Shown one piece after another: positions 17,921 through 27,277 of a DNA stretch of 64,000 nt; the first letter of the stretch is position 1; every line of letters starts with the position of its first letter. Source of the stretch: Niabella agricola (GTDB lineage: Bacteria > Bacteroidota > Bacteroidia > Chitinophagales > Chitinophagaceae); NCBI RefSeq assembly GCF_021538615.1, contig NZ_JAJHIZ010000003.1, positions 4,650,001-4,714,000 of the forward strand, in the 5' to 3' direction. A model generated the notes under the pieces. It was not told the origin of the DNA and did not search any database. It worked only from the letters and a program-made list of their open reading frames with translations. The position numbers were made by a program, and so were the translations under genes.

Positions 17921-17928
17921 TATCTTCG
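17921..17928 (+). promoter_or_regulatory. Candidate -7 element (TATCTTCG) for the MATE transcript
   Basis: TATCTTCG differs from TAnnTTTG by one base, and TTG occurs at 17901-17903. If used, it gives a leader of about 150 bases before the MATE start at 18084, containing a 13-codon open frame and a hairpin. Confidence 0.4.
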
Positions 17929-17947
17929 CGTTTCAAAATCTACTTTG

Positions 17948-17989
17948 ATGAAAATCATTGCCGCTCCGATCGTTGTACTGCTCCACTAA
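17948..17989 (+). CDS. Possible 13-residue leader peptide
   Basis: ATG to TAA, encoding MKIIAAPIVVLLH, a short hydrophobic peptide. It lies in the presumed leader of the MATE gene, 94 bases before its ATG, with a short hairpin (18030-18047) after it. Leader peptides of this kind can sense ribosome stalling ahead of efflux genes. This is only a possibility; it could also be chance. Confidence 0.3.
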   Translation: MKIIAAPIVVLLH

Positions 17990-18029
17990 GTACCTTTAAC
18001 GATCTCCGTTGTAACTATTTGTAAGTGGT

Positions 18030-18047
18030 ATTCCGCTATTGCGGGAT
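18030..18047 (+). promoter_or_regulatory. Hairpin in the MATE leader
   Basis: ATTCCGC / GCGGGAT, a 7-bp stem including one wobble pair with a four-base loop (TATT), 36 bases ahead of the MATE start codon. Confidence 0.35.
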
Positions 18048-18083
18048 TGCGTTCTATTTTCATTCAATTTAATAAAATTATTT

Positions 18084-19508
18084 ATGTCTTTTGATCATAA
18101 AGATACCCGTAAGGTATCGTCTGCGCTGTTATTTTTAAAACAGGCATTTAAGGGCACAGAAACGGACTACACCAGCATCAGCATTCGCAGAGCCGTATTA
18201 ATGCTGGCCATTCCCATGATGCTGGAGATGAGTATGGAATCCGTTTTTGCGTTGGTAGACCTGTATTTTGTGGGGCATTTAAAGGAAAGCAGTTTTGCGA
18301 TACAAACGGTAGGCCTTACCGAATCGGTATTAACGGTTATGTATTCCATCGCCATTGGCATGAGCATGGCGGCTACAGCTGTGGTGGCGCGCCGCATTGG
18401 CGAAAAGAATCCTGAGGGCGCTGCACATGCCGGCGCACAGGCATTATTGATTGCAGCGGTGGTAACGGTTTTACTGAGCATGGTGGGAATGTTCTATGCC
18501 AAAGAGATCCTGTTGCTGATGGGGGCGTCGGAGCCCGCAGCAGCACATGGGAAACATTTTACCGCTATTATGATGGGCAGCAGTATTTCCATTATGTTGT
18601 TGTTTCTTATTAATGGTATTTTCAGAGGAGCCGGTAATGCAGCCATCGCCATGAAGAGCCTGTGGATTGCCAATATCTGTAATATTGTTCTGTGTCCGGT
18701 ACTGATCAATGGCTGGGGTGGAATACCGGCCTTTGGATTAACGGGTGCTGCCATGGCTACTGCCACTGGAAGATCGATCGGAGTGCTGTACCAGCTGTAC
18801 CACCTGTTTCGCGGCAAGGGCGCATTCAGGATGCGTTCCGTTCATTTTCAGCCGGATCTGCCGGTGATCCGTTCCATGGTGAAAATTGCAGTGCCCGGTA
18901 TCTTTCAGTTTGTGATCGCATCCTGCAGCTGGATCGTGCTGGCGCGCCTTGTAGCAGTAACCGGAGGTGATGAAGGTTCCGCTGGCTATCAAACGGCGTT
19001 ACGGTTGATGATGTTCTTTATGTTGCCGGCCTGGGGCATGAGTAATGCTGCGTCTACACTGGTAGGACAGAACCTGGGCGCCAACGCTCCAAAGCGGGCG
19101 GAGGCTTCGGTGATGACCACCGTAAAATACAATGTATTGTTCATGCTGCTGGTGAGTGCCGTATTCTTTTTGCTGGCCCATTGGCTGGTTTCTTTTTTCA
19201 CTACCGAGCAACACGTACAAACCATCGCTCAAACAGCCATGTATACGATGGCCTGCGGCTTTGTGTTTTACGGGGTGGGCATGGTAATGATCAACGCTTT
19301 TAACGGATCGGGCGATACCTGGACACCAACCTGGGTGAATTTTTTTGGATTCTGGTTGTTCCAGATACCACTGGCCTATTTGCTGGCGGTGTATTTTGAT
19401 CTGAATGAACGGGGCGTATTTATTGCTATACCGGTATCTGAGGCGGCCATCACTGTAGTTTCATTCATTTTGTTTAAGCGTGGCCGCTGGAAGCTGAAGA
19501 AAGTATAG
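18084..19508 (+). CDS. MATE-family multidrug efflux transporter
   Basis: 474 residues from ATG 18084; an upstream in-frame ATG at 18039 would add 15 residues with no family similarity and falls in the leader, so I choose the later one. About twelve hydrophobic segments form two MatE halves, with the family's typical PMMLEMSMESVFALVDLYFVG near the start, the SMAATAVVARRIGEK loop, and in the second half ASTLVGQNLGANAPKRAE. It exports cationic drugs or metabolites from the cytoplasm by coupling to Na+ or H+. The leader may be regulatory (short open frame and hairpin). No regulator gene is adjacent on the same strand. Confidence 0.92.
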   Translation: MSFDHKDTRKVSSALLFLKQAFKGTETDYTSISIRRAVLMLAIPMMLEMSMESVFALVDLYFVGHLKESSFAIQTVGLTESVLTVMYSIAIGMSMAATAVVARRIGEKNPEGAAHAGAQALLIAAVVTVLLSMVGMFYAKEILLLMGASEPAAAHGKHFTAIMMGSSISIMLLFLINGIFRGAGNAAIAMKSLWIANICNIVLCPVLINGWGGIPAFGLTGAAMATATGRSIGVLYQLYHLFRGKGAFRMRSVHFQPDLPVIRSMVKIAVPGIFQFVIASCSWIVLARLVAVTGGDEGSAGYQTALRLMMFFMLPAWGMSNAASTLVGQNLGANAPKRAEASVMTTVKYNVLFMLLVSAVFFLLAHWLVSFFTTEQHVQTIAQTAMYTMACGFVFYGVGMVMINAFNGSGDTWTPTWVNFFGFWLFQIPLAYLLAVYFDLNERGVFIAIPVSEAAITVVSFILFKRGRWKLKKV

Positions 19509-19532
19509 GAGCTGTTGTAATGCAGCATGGAA

Positions 19533-19661
19533 GGAGGCGGTCCTGAACGTACTGTAGTGGTTAATCATAGAACGCCTGCAGGCTTAAGCAATCGATGCAT
19601 TGCGTATTTGAGCCCGGACGTTTTTGAATTGAATCTGCTCGGGAAAGGTCCGCCTCTTTTT
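19533..19661 (+). terminator. Possible terminator with a long loop after the MATE gene
   Basis: Arms GGAGGCGGTCC (19533-19543) and GGTCCGCCTCT (19647-19657) pair with one internal mismatch and are followed by TTTT. The loop is about 100 bases and may fold on its own (it holds CCTGCAGG), so this may be a larger structured 3' end rather than a simple terminator. Confidence 0.35.
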
Positions 19662-19723
19662 AACAGCGTTTAAAAAAAATAAAAAAAATTTGTCAGTTTA
19701 ATAGAAAGTTTTATCTTAGTTTT

Positions 19724-19737
19724 TGAATACGTATTCA
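19724..19737. promoter_or_regulatory. LacI-type operator, copy 1
   Basis: TGAATACGTATTCA is a perfect 14-base palindrome with central CG, three bases before the ATG of the LacI-type regulator at 19741. An extended copy of the same palindrome lies just after that gene. The position implies autorepression by blocking transcription of the regulator gene. Confidence 0.65.
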
Positions 19738-19740
19738 TAA

Positions 19741-20769
19741 ATGAAATTCGCAGGCAAATCAAATCCGGAAAAACGAAATGCCACCTCGGAAGATGTGGCG
19801 CAACTGGCAGGTGTATCGCAAGCCACCGTGTCCCGGGTATTTGCCGGAGGCGCCAATGTATCGGAAAAAAAACGGAAGAAGATCCTGGATGCTGCTGCAC
19901 AACTCGAATACAATCCCAATGCACAGGCCAGAAGCCTCATTACCCGGAAAACGATGATGGTGGGTATCATTATGCGTAATATAAAGGACCCGTTTTATTC
20001 TGCCGTACTGGAAATTTTTCATACCCGTCTATCGCCGCTTGGCTACCAGCTGATATTTAATAATTCGGAAAATGAGATCATTGAAGAATGGGAGATCGCC
20101 AAGCTGCTCGAATTTAATGTAGAAGGCATTATTGTAACCGATGCGCTGCTTTCCGAAGGTGCCACCCGTAAATTAAAACGGAGCGGAATTGTGTCCATCC
20201 TGTTTAACCGCTATACCGAAGGACTGGATTGCAGTGCTGTTTATTGCGATAATTACCTGGCAGCACAGCAAATTGCCACCTACCTGGTAGAAATGGGGCA
20301 CCGCAGCTTTGCCTTTATATCCGGTCCGCGGAATACGTCAACCACGGTAGATCGCCTGAAAGGGTTTCGGGAAGTGCTGGAGGAGCGGAATATCAAAGAT
20401 CTTACGATCATTCCCGGAACCTATACCTATGAAAGCGGGTTTAAATCGGCACAGGAACTGTTAACCCGAAACAAGGAGATTGACTGCATTTTTTGTGGTA
20501 GTGATATCATTGCCCTTGGCGTAATGGATGCTGCACGACTGGTGGGCTTCCGCATTCCGGAAGATTTATCAGTCGTTGGGTTTGATAATATCCGGATGCT
20601 GGGATGGACGCCTTATCCCTTAACTACCTGGGAGCAGCCGCTGGAAGAAATGGTGACCAGCACGGTGGAATTACTGTTGAAAGAAATAGACGATAAAAAT
20701 GCCGCGCCCCGGATTGTTGCCATGAAGGGTCGCCTGGTAATACGCAATACTGTAAGAAGGAAAAAATAG
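19741..20769 (+). CDS. LacI-family regulator of the polysaccharide locus
   Basis: 342 residues. Helix-turn-helix and hinge: TSEDVAQLAGVSQATVSRVFAGGANVSEKKRKKI (about residues 16-49), then a periplasmic-binding-protein-like effector domain (MMVGIIMRNIKDPFYSAVLEIFHTRL; DCIFCGSDIIALGVMDAARLVGFRIPEDLSVVGFDNI). A palindrome GAATACGTATTC is found both directly before its start and directly after its stop, ahead of the SusC gene. It therefore probably represses itself and the polysaccharide utilisation operon until a sugar ligand binds. Use of a LacI regulator is unusual here compared with the hybrid two-component or ECF-sigma/anti-sigma systems that often drive SusCD loci; the following SusC lacks the N-terminal signalling domain those need. 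Confidence 0.9.
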   Translation: MKFAGKSNPEKRNATSEDVAQLAGVSQATVSRVFAGGANVSEKKRKKILDAAAQLEYNPNAQARSLITRKTMMVGIIMRNIKDPFYSAVLEIFHTRLSPLGYQLIFNNSENEIIEEWEIAKLLEFNVEGIIVTDALLSEGATRKLKRSGIVSILFNRYTEGLDCSAVYCDNYLAAQQIATYLVEMGHRSFAFISGPRNTSTTVDRLKGFREVLEERNIKDLTIIPGTYTYESGFKSAQELLTRNKEIDCIFCGSDIIALGVMDAARLVGFRIPEDLSVVGFDNIRMLGWTPYPLTTWEQPLEEMVTSTVELLLKEIDDKNAAPRIVAMKGRLVIRNTVRRKK

Positions 20770-20782
20770 TTTTTTTTCATCT

Positions 20783-20804
20783 ATTTTGAATACGTATTCA
20801 AAAT
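20783..20804. promoter_or_regulatory. LacI-type operator, copy 2, before susC
   Basis: A perfect 22-base palindrome (ATTTTGAATAC and its exact complement arm) with the same GAATACGTATTC core as at 19724. It lies 98 bases before the likely SusC start (20902), suitable for repression of the whole downstream operon. Confidence 0.7.
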
Positions 20805-20901
20805 GGATGAACGCAGCCATTGACCCGTGCGGGGCGATGCAGGGGCTTTTTGTTGCCAGGAAAAGGGCTGCCAGACAAACCATAAAAAAATTGCCTCAAA
20901 T

Positions 20902-23900
20902 ATGAAACGAGTAATGATTCCACTGCTTTGCAGCATCCCGGCCGCCAAAAAAATACCGGCCCCGGATGCGCCCGCACGGCGGATTGCCAAACGCTGTTTA
21001 ACCCTTTTTGTGTTCAGCCTGATCCTGAACATGGCGCATGCAGCTGGTTCCGGCCGACCCGGCAGGTCGCCGTCCTTAACCTTTGTACAGGATACCCTGC
21101 CTTCCTATGTACTAAATGGGCTGGTACAGGATGAGAATAAAAACCCGGTACCCAATGCTTCGGTACAGATCAAGGGAACACCACGCAGTGCTGTAACAAA
21201 TCTCGACGGGAAGTTTATTATTGAAGCGCGGAGGGGTGACTCCCTGGTAGTGACTTCAGTGGGTTATCTGGAACAGGCGCTGTTGCTGGATCGAAATCCA
21301 ACCCTGGTAATCCAGCTGGTACAGGATCTGGAAGGGCAGAAGCTGAATGAAGTACAGGTAGTCGGCTACGGATCGCAGAAGAAAACGACCATGGTCGGCG
21401 CCGTTTCAACGGTGAGTGTGGCCGAGATTCAGAAATATTCCACGCCACAGCTTACCAATGCCATTGGTGGAAAACTGGCCGGTGTATTGACCCGGCAAAC
21501 TTCAGGCGAACCGGGCTATGATGCTGCGAAGATCTATATACGCGGACTGGTTTCACAAAGTGGCGTGAACAAGCCATTGATCATCGTAGACGGGGTGGAG
21601 CGGGAACTGAACGATTACTGGACCAATATGAATATCCAGGACATTGAGAGTTTCTCTGTTCTGAAAGACGCTTCCGCAACGGCTGTATATGGTAACAGAG
21701 GTGCCAATGGTGTAATCCTGATCGTAACCAAGAAGGGAGTGATTGGCCGGCCACGTGTGATCTTCCGTACGGAAACGGCGGTAGCCACACCAATGCGGAT
21801 CGAAGATAATATCAATGCCTATGAATATGCGTCGCTGGTAAATGAGTCCCGTGCCAATGTGGGGGAAGCGCCGAAGTATTCGGCGGCAGAGTTGCAGAAA
21901 TTTAAAGACCACTCGGACCCGTATCTCTACCCGGATGTAGACTGGTACCGGACCATCTTCCGGAAGAATACCATGCAGAGCATTAACAACCTGGGTATTA
22001 CCGGCGGTACGGAGATCGTACGGTATTACGTAAACCTGGGCTATACGCTGCAACAGGGAATGTATGTGGAAGATCCTAAGGTAGAATACAAGACCAACGC
22101 CATGATGCGCCAGTATAACTTCCGATCCAGGGTGGATGTAAAGCTGAACAAACGGCTGACCGTAGACCTGGGGCTGGCGGGGATCTCAAAGGCCGCCAAT
22201 TTCCCCGGCAGGGCCCGATCTACGATTTTTGATGTACTCAAGCTCACCAACCCACTGATGTACCCGGTAAAGAACCCGGACGGATCCAACCCCGGAGCTT
22301 CCGGCGACTCAAGGATCAATCCCTATACACTGGTTACACAAACCGGTTATACCACGCAGTTTTATAATACCATCACCAGTAACCTGAATGTGCGCTGGGA
22401 TATGGGCGGCCTGGTGCGGGGCCTGTCGTTAAATGGGCTGGCGGCGTTTGATGTGGTAGACATTACCCAGAATGTGCGTTCGAAGGACCCGGCCACTTTT
22501 TATTATAAAAAAGATCCCATCACAGGCAAGGAAAGCTACACGCCCATTGTTACGGAAACAGCACTGGGGTTGTATAATCTTAATGAGAATTACCGAACCG
22601 TATATGAAGAATTACGGCTGGATTATGTACGCAGTTTCGGAAAACACAATATCACCGCATTGCTGGGTGCAAACAGACGGCAATACAACAACGTAAATGC
22701 CGGCAACTCCATCGATAATATACCGGAACGCAGGCAGGGCCTGATCGGCCGGATTACCTATAACTATGATACCCGCTACCTGCTGGAAGTAAATGCAGGA
22801 TATACCGGCTCCGAGCAGTTTCCGAAAGGAAAACGGTATGGCCTGTTCCCGTCTGTAGGACCGGGCTGGATTGTATCCAATGAAAAGTTTTGGAACTCCG
22901 GTTTTATCAATCTTTTAAAATTCAGAGGATCCTATGGCCTGGTAGGTAATGACCGCATAGGTGGTGGCCGGTTTTTATTCCAGACCCGCTTTGATAAAAA
23001 TGCTCCAGGTTATGTGTTTGGCCAGGACCAGAACATTAATCCCGGTGGCAAGCGGGAAAACTTTATCGGTAACCCGGATGTAACTTGGGAACATGCATAT
23101 AAATCGAATATAGGGATGGACCTGGAGCTCTTGCAGGGAATGATTACGCTCACAACGGATGTATTCCGCGAGCGGCGGGAAGATCAGTTGCTCAGCCGGC
23201 GGATCATTCCGATCTATGCAGGATATCCCGATTTTATTATTCCCTTCGGGAACGTGGGCATCACGGAAAACAAAGGGATCGACGGAAGTTTCCAGTTCCG
23301 GAATACGACCAAGGGGGGCTTCTATTATTCCGTGAACGGAAACCTCACATTTGCTAAGAACAAAATCATTGAAAACGATTATCCCAAGCTTCAGTACCCC
23401 TGGCAGGACCTGCGCGGTTATCCCATCGGTTCCAACCTGGGATATATTGCCGAAGGCTTTTTTAAAGATGAGGCCGATATCGCAAACAGTCCAAGCCAAA
23501 CCTATTTCCAGTCGGTGATCCGTCCCGGGGATGTAAAGTATAAGGACATCAACGGCGATAATAAGATCGATAATGCAGACATGACCGTGATCGGCAAATA
23601 CGGGTCTGAGCCGCAGATGATGTATGGCCTGGGGATCGTACTGTCCTATAAAGGATTTGATGCCTCCATTTTCTTTACAGGTGCGGCCCGGCGCGATTTC
23701 TTCTTTACACAGCAATGGACGGCCATGCCGTTTGCTTCCGGCGAGAGCATGTATAATGTGATGCAGATGGTATATGATCAGCGGTGGATACCCGGCGCCG
23801 ATAACAGCGAAGCAAAATTTCCCGCGGTACGCTCATTGAGCAAAAACAATTATGTGGGTTCTACGGTATACCTGCGCAGCGGCGATTACCTGCGGATCAA

Positions 23901-24096
23901 GAACGCAGAAATCGGTTATAATTTTCCCGATGCACTCATGAAACGCTTGAAACTCAATGGCGCAAGGCTTTTTGTACAGGGCACCAACCTGGCCACCTGG
24001 GATCATATCAAGGCCATTGATCCCGAGTCGGATTTTGGCACGGGAAGTTATCCCATCAGCCGCAATTTCAATTTTGGTCTTGAAGTGAGGTTTTAA
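20902..24096 (+). CDS. SusC-like TonB-dependent outer-membrane receptor
   Basis: 1064 residues from ATG 20902; an upstream ATG (20827) would start 25 residues earlier within the leader. The N-terminus is long before the hydrophobic signal (CLTLFVFSLILNMAHAAG, about 33-50). Then come a carboxypeptidase-regulatory-like domain (VLNGLVQDENKNPVPNASVQIKGTP ... SVGYLEQ), the TonB box/plug region (LNEVQVVGYGSQKKTTMVGAV; PLIIVDGVERELN; SVLKDASATAVYGNRGANGVILIVTKKG) and a long beta-barrel ending in ..FNFGLEVRF with terminal Phe. No STN signalling domain is present. With the SusD partner 17 bp downstream it imports oligosaccharides across the outer membrane using TonB energy. Confidence 0.95.
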   Translation: MKRVMIPLLCSIPAAKKIPAPDAPARRIAKRCLTLFVFSLILNMAHAAGSGRPGRSPSLTFVQDTLPSYVLNGLVQDENKNPVPNASVQIKGTPRSAVTNLDGKFIIEARRGDSLVVTSVGYLEQALLLDRNPTLVIQLVQDLEGQKLNEVQVVGYGSQKKTTMVGAVSTVSVAEIQKYSTPQLTNAIGGKLAGVLTRQTSGEPGYDAAKIYIRGLVSQSGVNKPLIIVDGVERELNDYWTNMNIQDIESFSVLKDASATAVYGNRGANGVILIVTKKGVIGRPRVIFRTETAVATPMRIEDNINAYEYASLVNESRANVGEAPKYSAAELQKFKDHSDPYLYPDVDWYRTIFRKNTMQSINNLGITGGTEIVRYYVNLGYTLQQGMYVEDPKVEYKTNAMMRQYNFRSRVDVKLNKRLTVDLGLAGISKAANFPGRARSTIFDVLKLTNPLMYPVKNPDGSNPGASGDSRINPYTLVTQTGYTTQFYNTITSNLNVRWDMGGLVRGLSLNGLAAFDVVDITQNVRSKDPATFYYKKDPITGKESYTPIVTETALGLYNLNENYRTVYEELRLDYVRSFGKHNITALLGANRRQYNNVNAGNSIDNIPERRQGLIGRITYNYDTRYLLEVNAGYTGSEQFPKGKRYGLFPSVGPGWIVSNEKFWNSGFINLLKFRGSYGLVGNDRIGGGRFLFQTRFDKNAPGYVFGQDQNINPGGKRENFIGNPDVTWEHAYKSNIGMDLELLQGMITLTTDVFRERREDQLLSRRIIPIYAGYPDFIIPFGNVGITENKGIDGSFQFRNTTKGGFYYSVNGNLTFAKNKIIENDYPKLQYPWQDLRGYPIGSNLGYIAEGFFKDEADIANSPSQTYFQSVIRPGDVKYKDINGDNKIDNADMTVIGKYGSEPQMMYGLGIVLSYKGFDASIFFTGAARRDFFFTQQWTAMPFASGESMYNVMQMVYDQRWIPGADNSEAKFPAVRSLSKNNYVGSTVYLRSGDYLRIKNAEIGYNFPDALMKRLKLNGARLFVQGTNLATWDHIKAIDPESDFGTGSYPISRNFNFGLEVRF

Positions 24097-24113
24097 CGAA
24101 AAAAAAATTCATC

Positions 24114-25970
24114 ATGAAAAAGTTGATACAAATAATAGCTGTATTGCTGGTGTTCGCGTCCCTGTCCGGCTGCAAAAAAGGGTACCTGGATAAAACTCCG
24201 GATGGCGACCTTACACTGGATCAGATCTTTACCAATTCCGGGTTTACCGAACAGTTCCTTACCAATATTTATTCACAGCTGCCGCAAGAACTGCGTATGG
24301 TAGACAACCCGGGTTCTGGATTACCCAATAATCCCTTCAATGGGGCATCCGATGATATGGAGATGAGTTACGAAGGCAATTTCGCCACCAATATGAACCT
24401 GGGGAACTGGAACCCCGTGACCTATACCTTGGATTTCTGGTCGAATTGTTATTATGCGATCCGGAAAGCTAATCTGTTCCTGGAGAATATTGATAAACTC
24501 GCGCCTTCCGACCTGGCACCGGTTACAAAGATCAACCGCTGGAAAGGCGAGGCGATTTTTTTACGGGCCTTTTATCATTTCCTGCTGATCCGGGTGTATG
24601 GCCCGGTACCCATCATTGATCGCACCTATAACCTGAATGAGGATTTTACCACGGTAAAAAGACAGCCCATCGATCAGTGTGTAAATTTTATTGTATCGGA
24701 ATGTGATAAATCGGCAGGATTGCTGGAGCCCAAGGTTAGTTCCACCAGTGATTACGGACGCCCTTCCAAAGCAGCTGCATTGGCGCTCAAGGCCCGTACA
24801 TTGTTGTATATGGCCAGCCCGTTGTGGAATGGCAACCCGGATTATGCCAGCTTTAAAGACAAGGAAGGTACGCGCTTGTTTCCCGACTTTGACGGCGGGC
24901 GTTGGCAGGTGGCGGCCAACGCTGCAAAACAGTGCATTGATGAAGCAACTGCTGCCGGCTACGGCCTGTACCGTGCCGCGGATAACAACCCGGTAAAAAA
25001 TTACCAGGAGCTTTTTTATATGAACTTCAACAACGAGGTGTTTTTTACCTGTAATGATCCGGACTATCAGAATATCGACGCCTACAGTGAGCCCAGGGGC
25101 ATGACGGGTGCCAACTGGCCGTTGCAGTCACCTACACAGGACCTGGTGGATGATTATGAAATGGCCAACGGCATCCGGCCGATCACCGGCTATAATGCAG
25201 ACATGACGCCCATCATCGATCCACTGTCGGGGTATACCGAAAATGCACAGGCTGCAACGGAAACGGATTATTATTATGCGGGCACCCGTACTATGTATGT
25301 GAACCGCGAGCCGCGCTTTTATGCCACCATCAATTTTACCGGGGCAAAATATAAAACAGGGACGCCGCAGCTGCGTAAAACACCCTTGCAATTCTGGAAG
25401 CTGGGGCTGGATGGGCGCACAAATGTAAGCACTGATTTTTACAGTAAAACAGGGTACCTGCTGAAAAAACTAACCCACCCGGCATTTGTAATGTCGCCAA
25501 AATCAGATCCCAAACGCACCTGGATCTTTTTCCGGCTGGGCGAACAATATCTCAACTACGCGGAGGCATTAAATGAAGCGCAGGGGCCCATTGCCGATGT
25601 ATACAAATATGTGAATCTGATCCGTGAACGCGCAGGACTGCCGGGCCTTACAGCCGGTCTTTCAAAAGATGCCATGCGGGAAGCCATCCGGCATGAGCGG
25701 CGTATAGAACTGGCATTTGAAACCCACCGCTATTTTGATTGCCACCGCTGGAAGATTGCAGAAGTTACAGATAACCGGAATATATACGGCTTAAATGTAA
25801 ATGGGTTAACCAGCGAAAGTCCTATTGTGCCGTATACGATCGCCAGTGACGCTTTTTATAAACGTACGGTGATTGAGAAACGGATTTTTGATAAAAAACA
25901 TTACCTGTGGCCGATACAGCAGCGGGATATCGATAAAAATCACAACCTGGTACAGAATCCGTTTTGGTAA
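24114..25970 (+). CDS. SusD-like glycan-binding lipoprotein
   Basis: 618 residues. Lipoprotein signal with lipobox LSGC, Cys20, then the common SusD opening KKGYLDKTPDGDLTLDQIFTN. TPR-like helices follow (INRWKGEAIFLRAFYHFLLIRVYGPVPII; RPSKAAALALKARTLLYMASPLWNG), and the C-terminal SusD signature is visible: FFRLGEQYLNYAEALNEA ... YVNLIRERAG ... EAIRHERRIELAFETHRYFDCHRW. It is the surface lid of the SusC receptor upstream and captures the glycan. It is the second gene of the operon, followed after 16 bp by a GH172 gene. Confidence 0.95.
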   Translation: MKKLIQIIAVLLVFASLSGCKKGYLDKTPDGDLTLDQIFTNSGFTEQFLTNIYSQLPQELRMVDNPGSGLPNNPFNGASDDMEMSYEGNFATNMNLGNWNPVTYTLDFWSNCYYAIRKANLFLENIDKLAPSDLAPVTKINRWKGEAIFLRAFYHFLLIRVYGPVPIIDRTYNLNEDFTTVKRQPIDQCVNFIVSECDKSAGLLEPKVSSTSDYGRPSKAAALALKARTLLYMASPLWNGNPDYASFKDKEGTRLFPDFDGGRWQVAANAAKQCIDEATAAGYGLYRAADNNPVKNYQELFYMNFNNEVFFTCNDPDYQNIDAYSEPRGMTGANWPLQSPTQDLVDDYEMANGIRPITGYNADMTPIIDPLSGYTENAQAATETDYYYAGTRTMYVNREPRFYATINFTGAKYKTGTPQLRKTPLQFWKLGLDGRTNVSTDFYSKTGYLLKKLTHPAFVMSPKSDPKRTWIFFRLGEQYLNYAEALNEAQGPIADVYKYVNLIRERAGLPGLTAGLSKDAMREAIRHERRIELAFETHRYFDCHRWKIAEVTDNRNIYGLNVNGLTSESPIVPYTIASDAFYKRTVIEKRIFDKKHYLWPIQQRDIDKNHNLVQNPFW

Positions 25971-25986
25971 TGAATAAGCATTTTTT

Positions 25987-27225
25987 ATGAGCATGTATTG
26001 TAACGATTTCAGCAACGTAAGTAAGGCATTGTTTAAGGTGGTTTTATTAGGGTGGTTATTGAGCTATAGCGGAACCGTGCAGGCGCAGCAATTATATGAG
26101 CTGCCGGCTGCGGGTACGGAATCGCGGTGGATCAGTTTCGAGAACATCCGTGGAGAAAAAGGCAGCGCAGCAACAGAGAACAAAGGTGCGAAAGGCCATT
26201 CTTCCGAGTGGATTGCGCCGGGTGCCAGCAAAGTGCTGATGGATTATTCCGGCGCGGGCATTATTCACCGGATCTGGATGACGGTCATCGACCGGAGCCC
26301 GGCAGCGTTGCGTTCCATCCGTATTGAAATGTACTGGGACGATGCGGCAAAACCCGCCGTATCTGCACCGCTGGGCGATTTCTTCGGGATCAGTCTTGGT
26401 TTGAAAACAACCTTTCAGAGTGCTGCTTTTTCAGATCCGGAAGGACGGTCGTTTAATTGTTATATTCCCATGCCGTTTAAAAAGCATGCGAAGATCGTTT
26501 TCATCAACGAGTCGAACGTGAAGCAGTTGCTTTTTTACGACATTAATTTCTCTGCGCTGAAACGGCCGGTGTTGCAAGCCGGGTATTTCCATGCATACTG
26601 GAGTACCAACAATGGCTCAAAGCTTGGGGACGATTTTGCAATTCTTCCGCAGATACACGGAAAGGGCCGCTTTCTGGGTACCAATATCGGCATTGTAACA
26701 GATAAAGTGTATGGCAGTACCTGGTTTGGCGAAGGGGAAGTAAAAATATACCTGGATGGAGATCAGCAATATCCCACCCTGGCAGGAACGGGTACAGAGG
26801 ATTATATCGGCTCTGCATGGAACCTGGGACCCTTCTCAAATTTATACCAGGGGGCGCCCATTGTGGATAAGGTAAAGGGCCGCTTTTCATTTTACCGGTA
26901 TCATATTCCCGACCCGGTTTTTTTTAACAGCAGCTGTAAGGTTACCATCCAGCAAATGGGCGGCGGTGGAAGGGATTCCATACGGGCCATCATTAAAGCA
27001 GGCGGGCGTGCCCGCCCGGTGTCGGTAATGACTTCCACGGGGCTGATCAAAATTCTGGAGCAGCGGAATTATCCGGACTTGTTTGATGAACGCTTCCCGA
27101 AAGATGAATGGGTGAATTTTTACCGGGTAGACGATTATGCGGCCACAGCTTATTTTTACCTTGACCGACCCGAAAATGAATTGCCGCCGCTGCCGCCGGT
27201 AGCCGAACGGATAAGGGGATTGTAA
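25987..27225 (+). CDS. GH172 (DUF2961) glycoside hydrolase
   Basis: 412 residues with a signal peptide ending near VQAQ (residue ~34). The DUF2961/GH172 pattern is clear: SGAGIIHRIWMT, IEMYWDDAAKPAVSAPLGDFFG, YIPMPFKKHAKI, then the two candidate catalytic glutamates E249 (TWFGEG) and E271 (GTGTEDY), 22 residues apart, close to the 21-residue spacing I recall for the characterised alpha-D-fructofuranosidase (E270/E291). Known GH172 enzymes act on alpha-D-fructofuranosides and D-arabinofuranosides; the activity here is inferred from the family. It follows SusD by 16 bp and is probably periplasmic or exported. It diverges from the two tandem GH172 genes near 38-41 kb. Confidence 0.88.
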   Translation: MSMYCNDFSNVSKALFKVVLLGWLLSYSGTVQAQQLYELPAAGTESRWISFENIRGEKGSAATENKGAKGHSSEWIAPGASKVLMDYSGAGIIHRIWMTVIDRSPAALRSIRIEMYWDDAAKPAVSAPLGDFFGISLGLKTTFQSAAFSDPEGRSFNCYIPMPFKKHAKIVFINESNVKQLLFYDINFSALKRPVLQAGYFHAYWSTNNGSKLGDDFAILPQIHGKGRFLGTNIGIVTDKVYGSTWFGEGEVKIYLDGDQQYPTLAGTGTEDYIGSAWNLGPFSNLYQGAPIVDKVKGRFSFYRYHIPDPVFFNSSCKVTIQQMGGGGRDSIRAIIKAGGRARPVSVMTSTGLIKILEQRNYPDLFDERFPKDEWVNFYRVDDYAATAYFYLDRPENELPPLPPVAERIRGL

Positions 27226-27277
27226 AATTGCTGTTTGGCTACCCGTATCAGAACCTTTAATTATTGAATAAAAATAA

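Noticed and set aside
22975..23715. 246-codon frame antisense to susC, with similar long antisense frames at 27839-28561, 29552-30262, 34908-34507 and 41171-42121
   Set aside because: All are shadows of strongly recognised genes on the other strand; their compositions fit antisense reading of the real codons.
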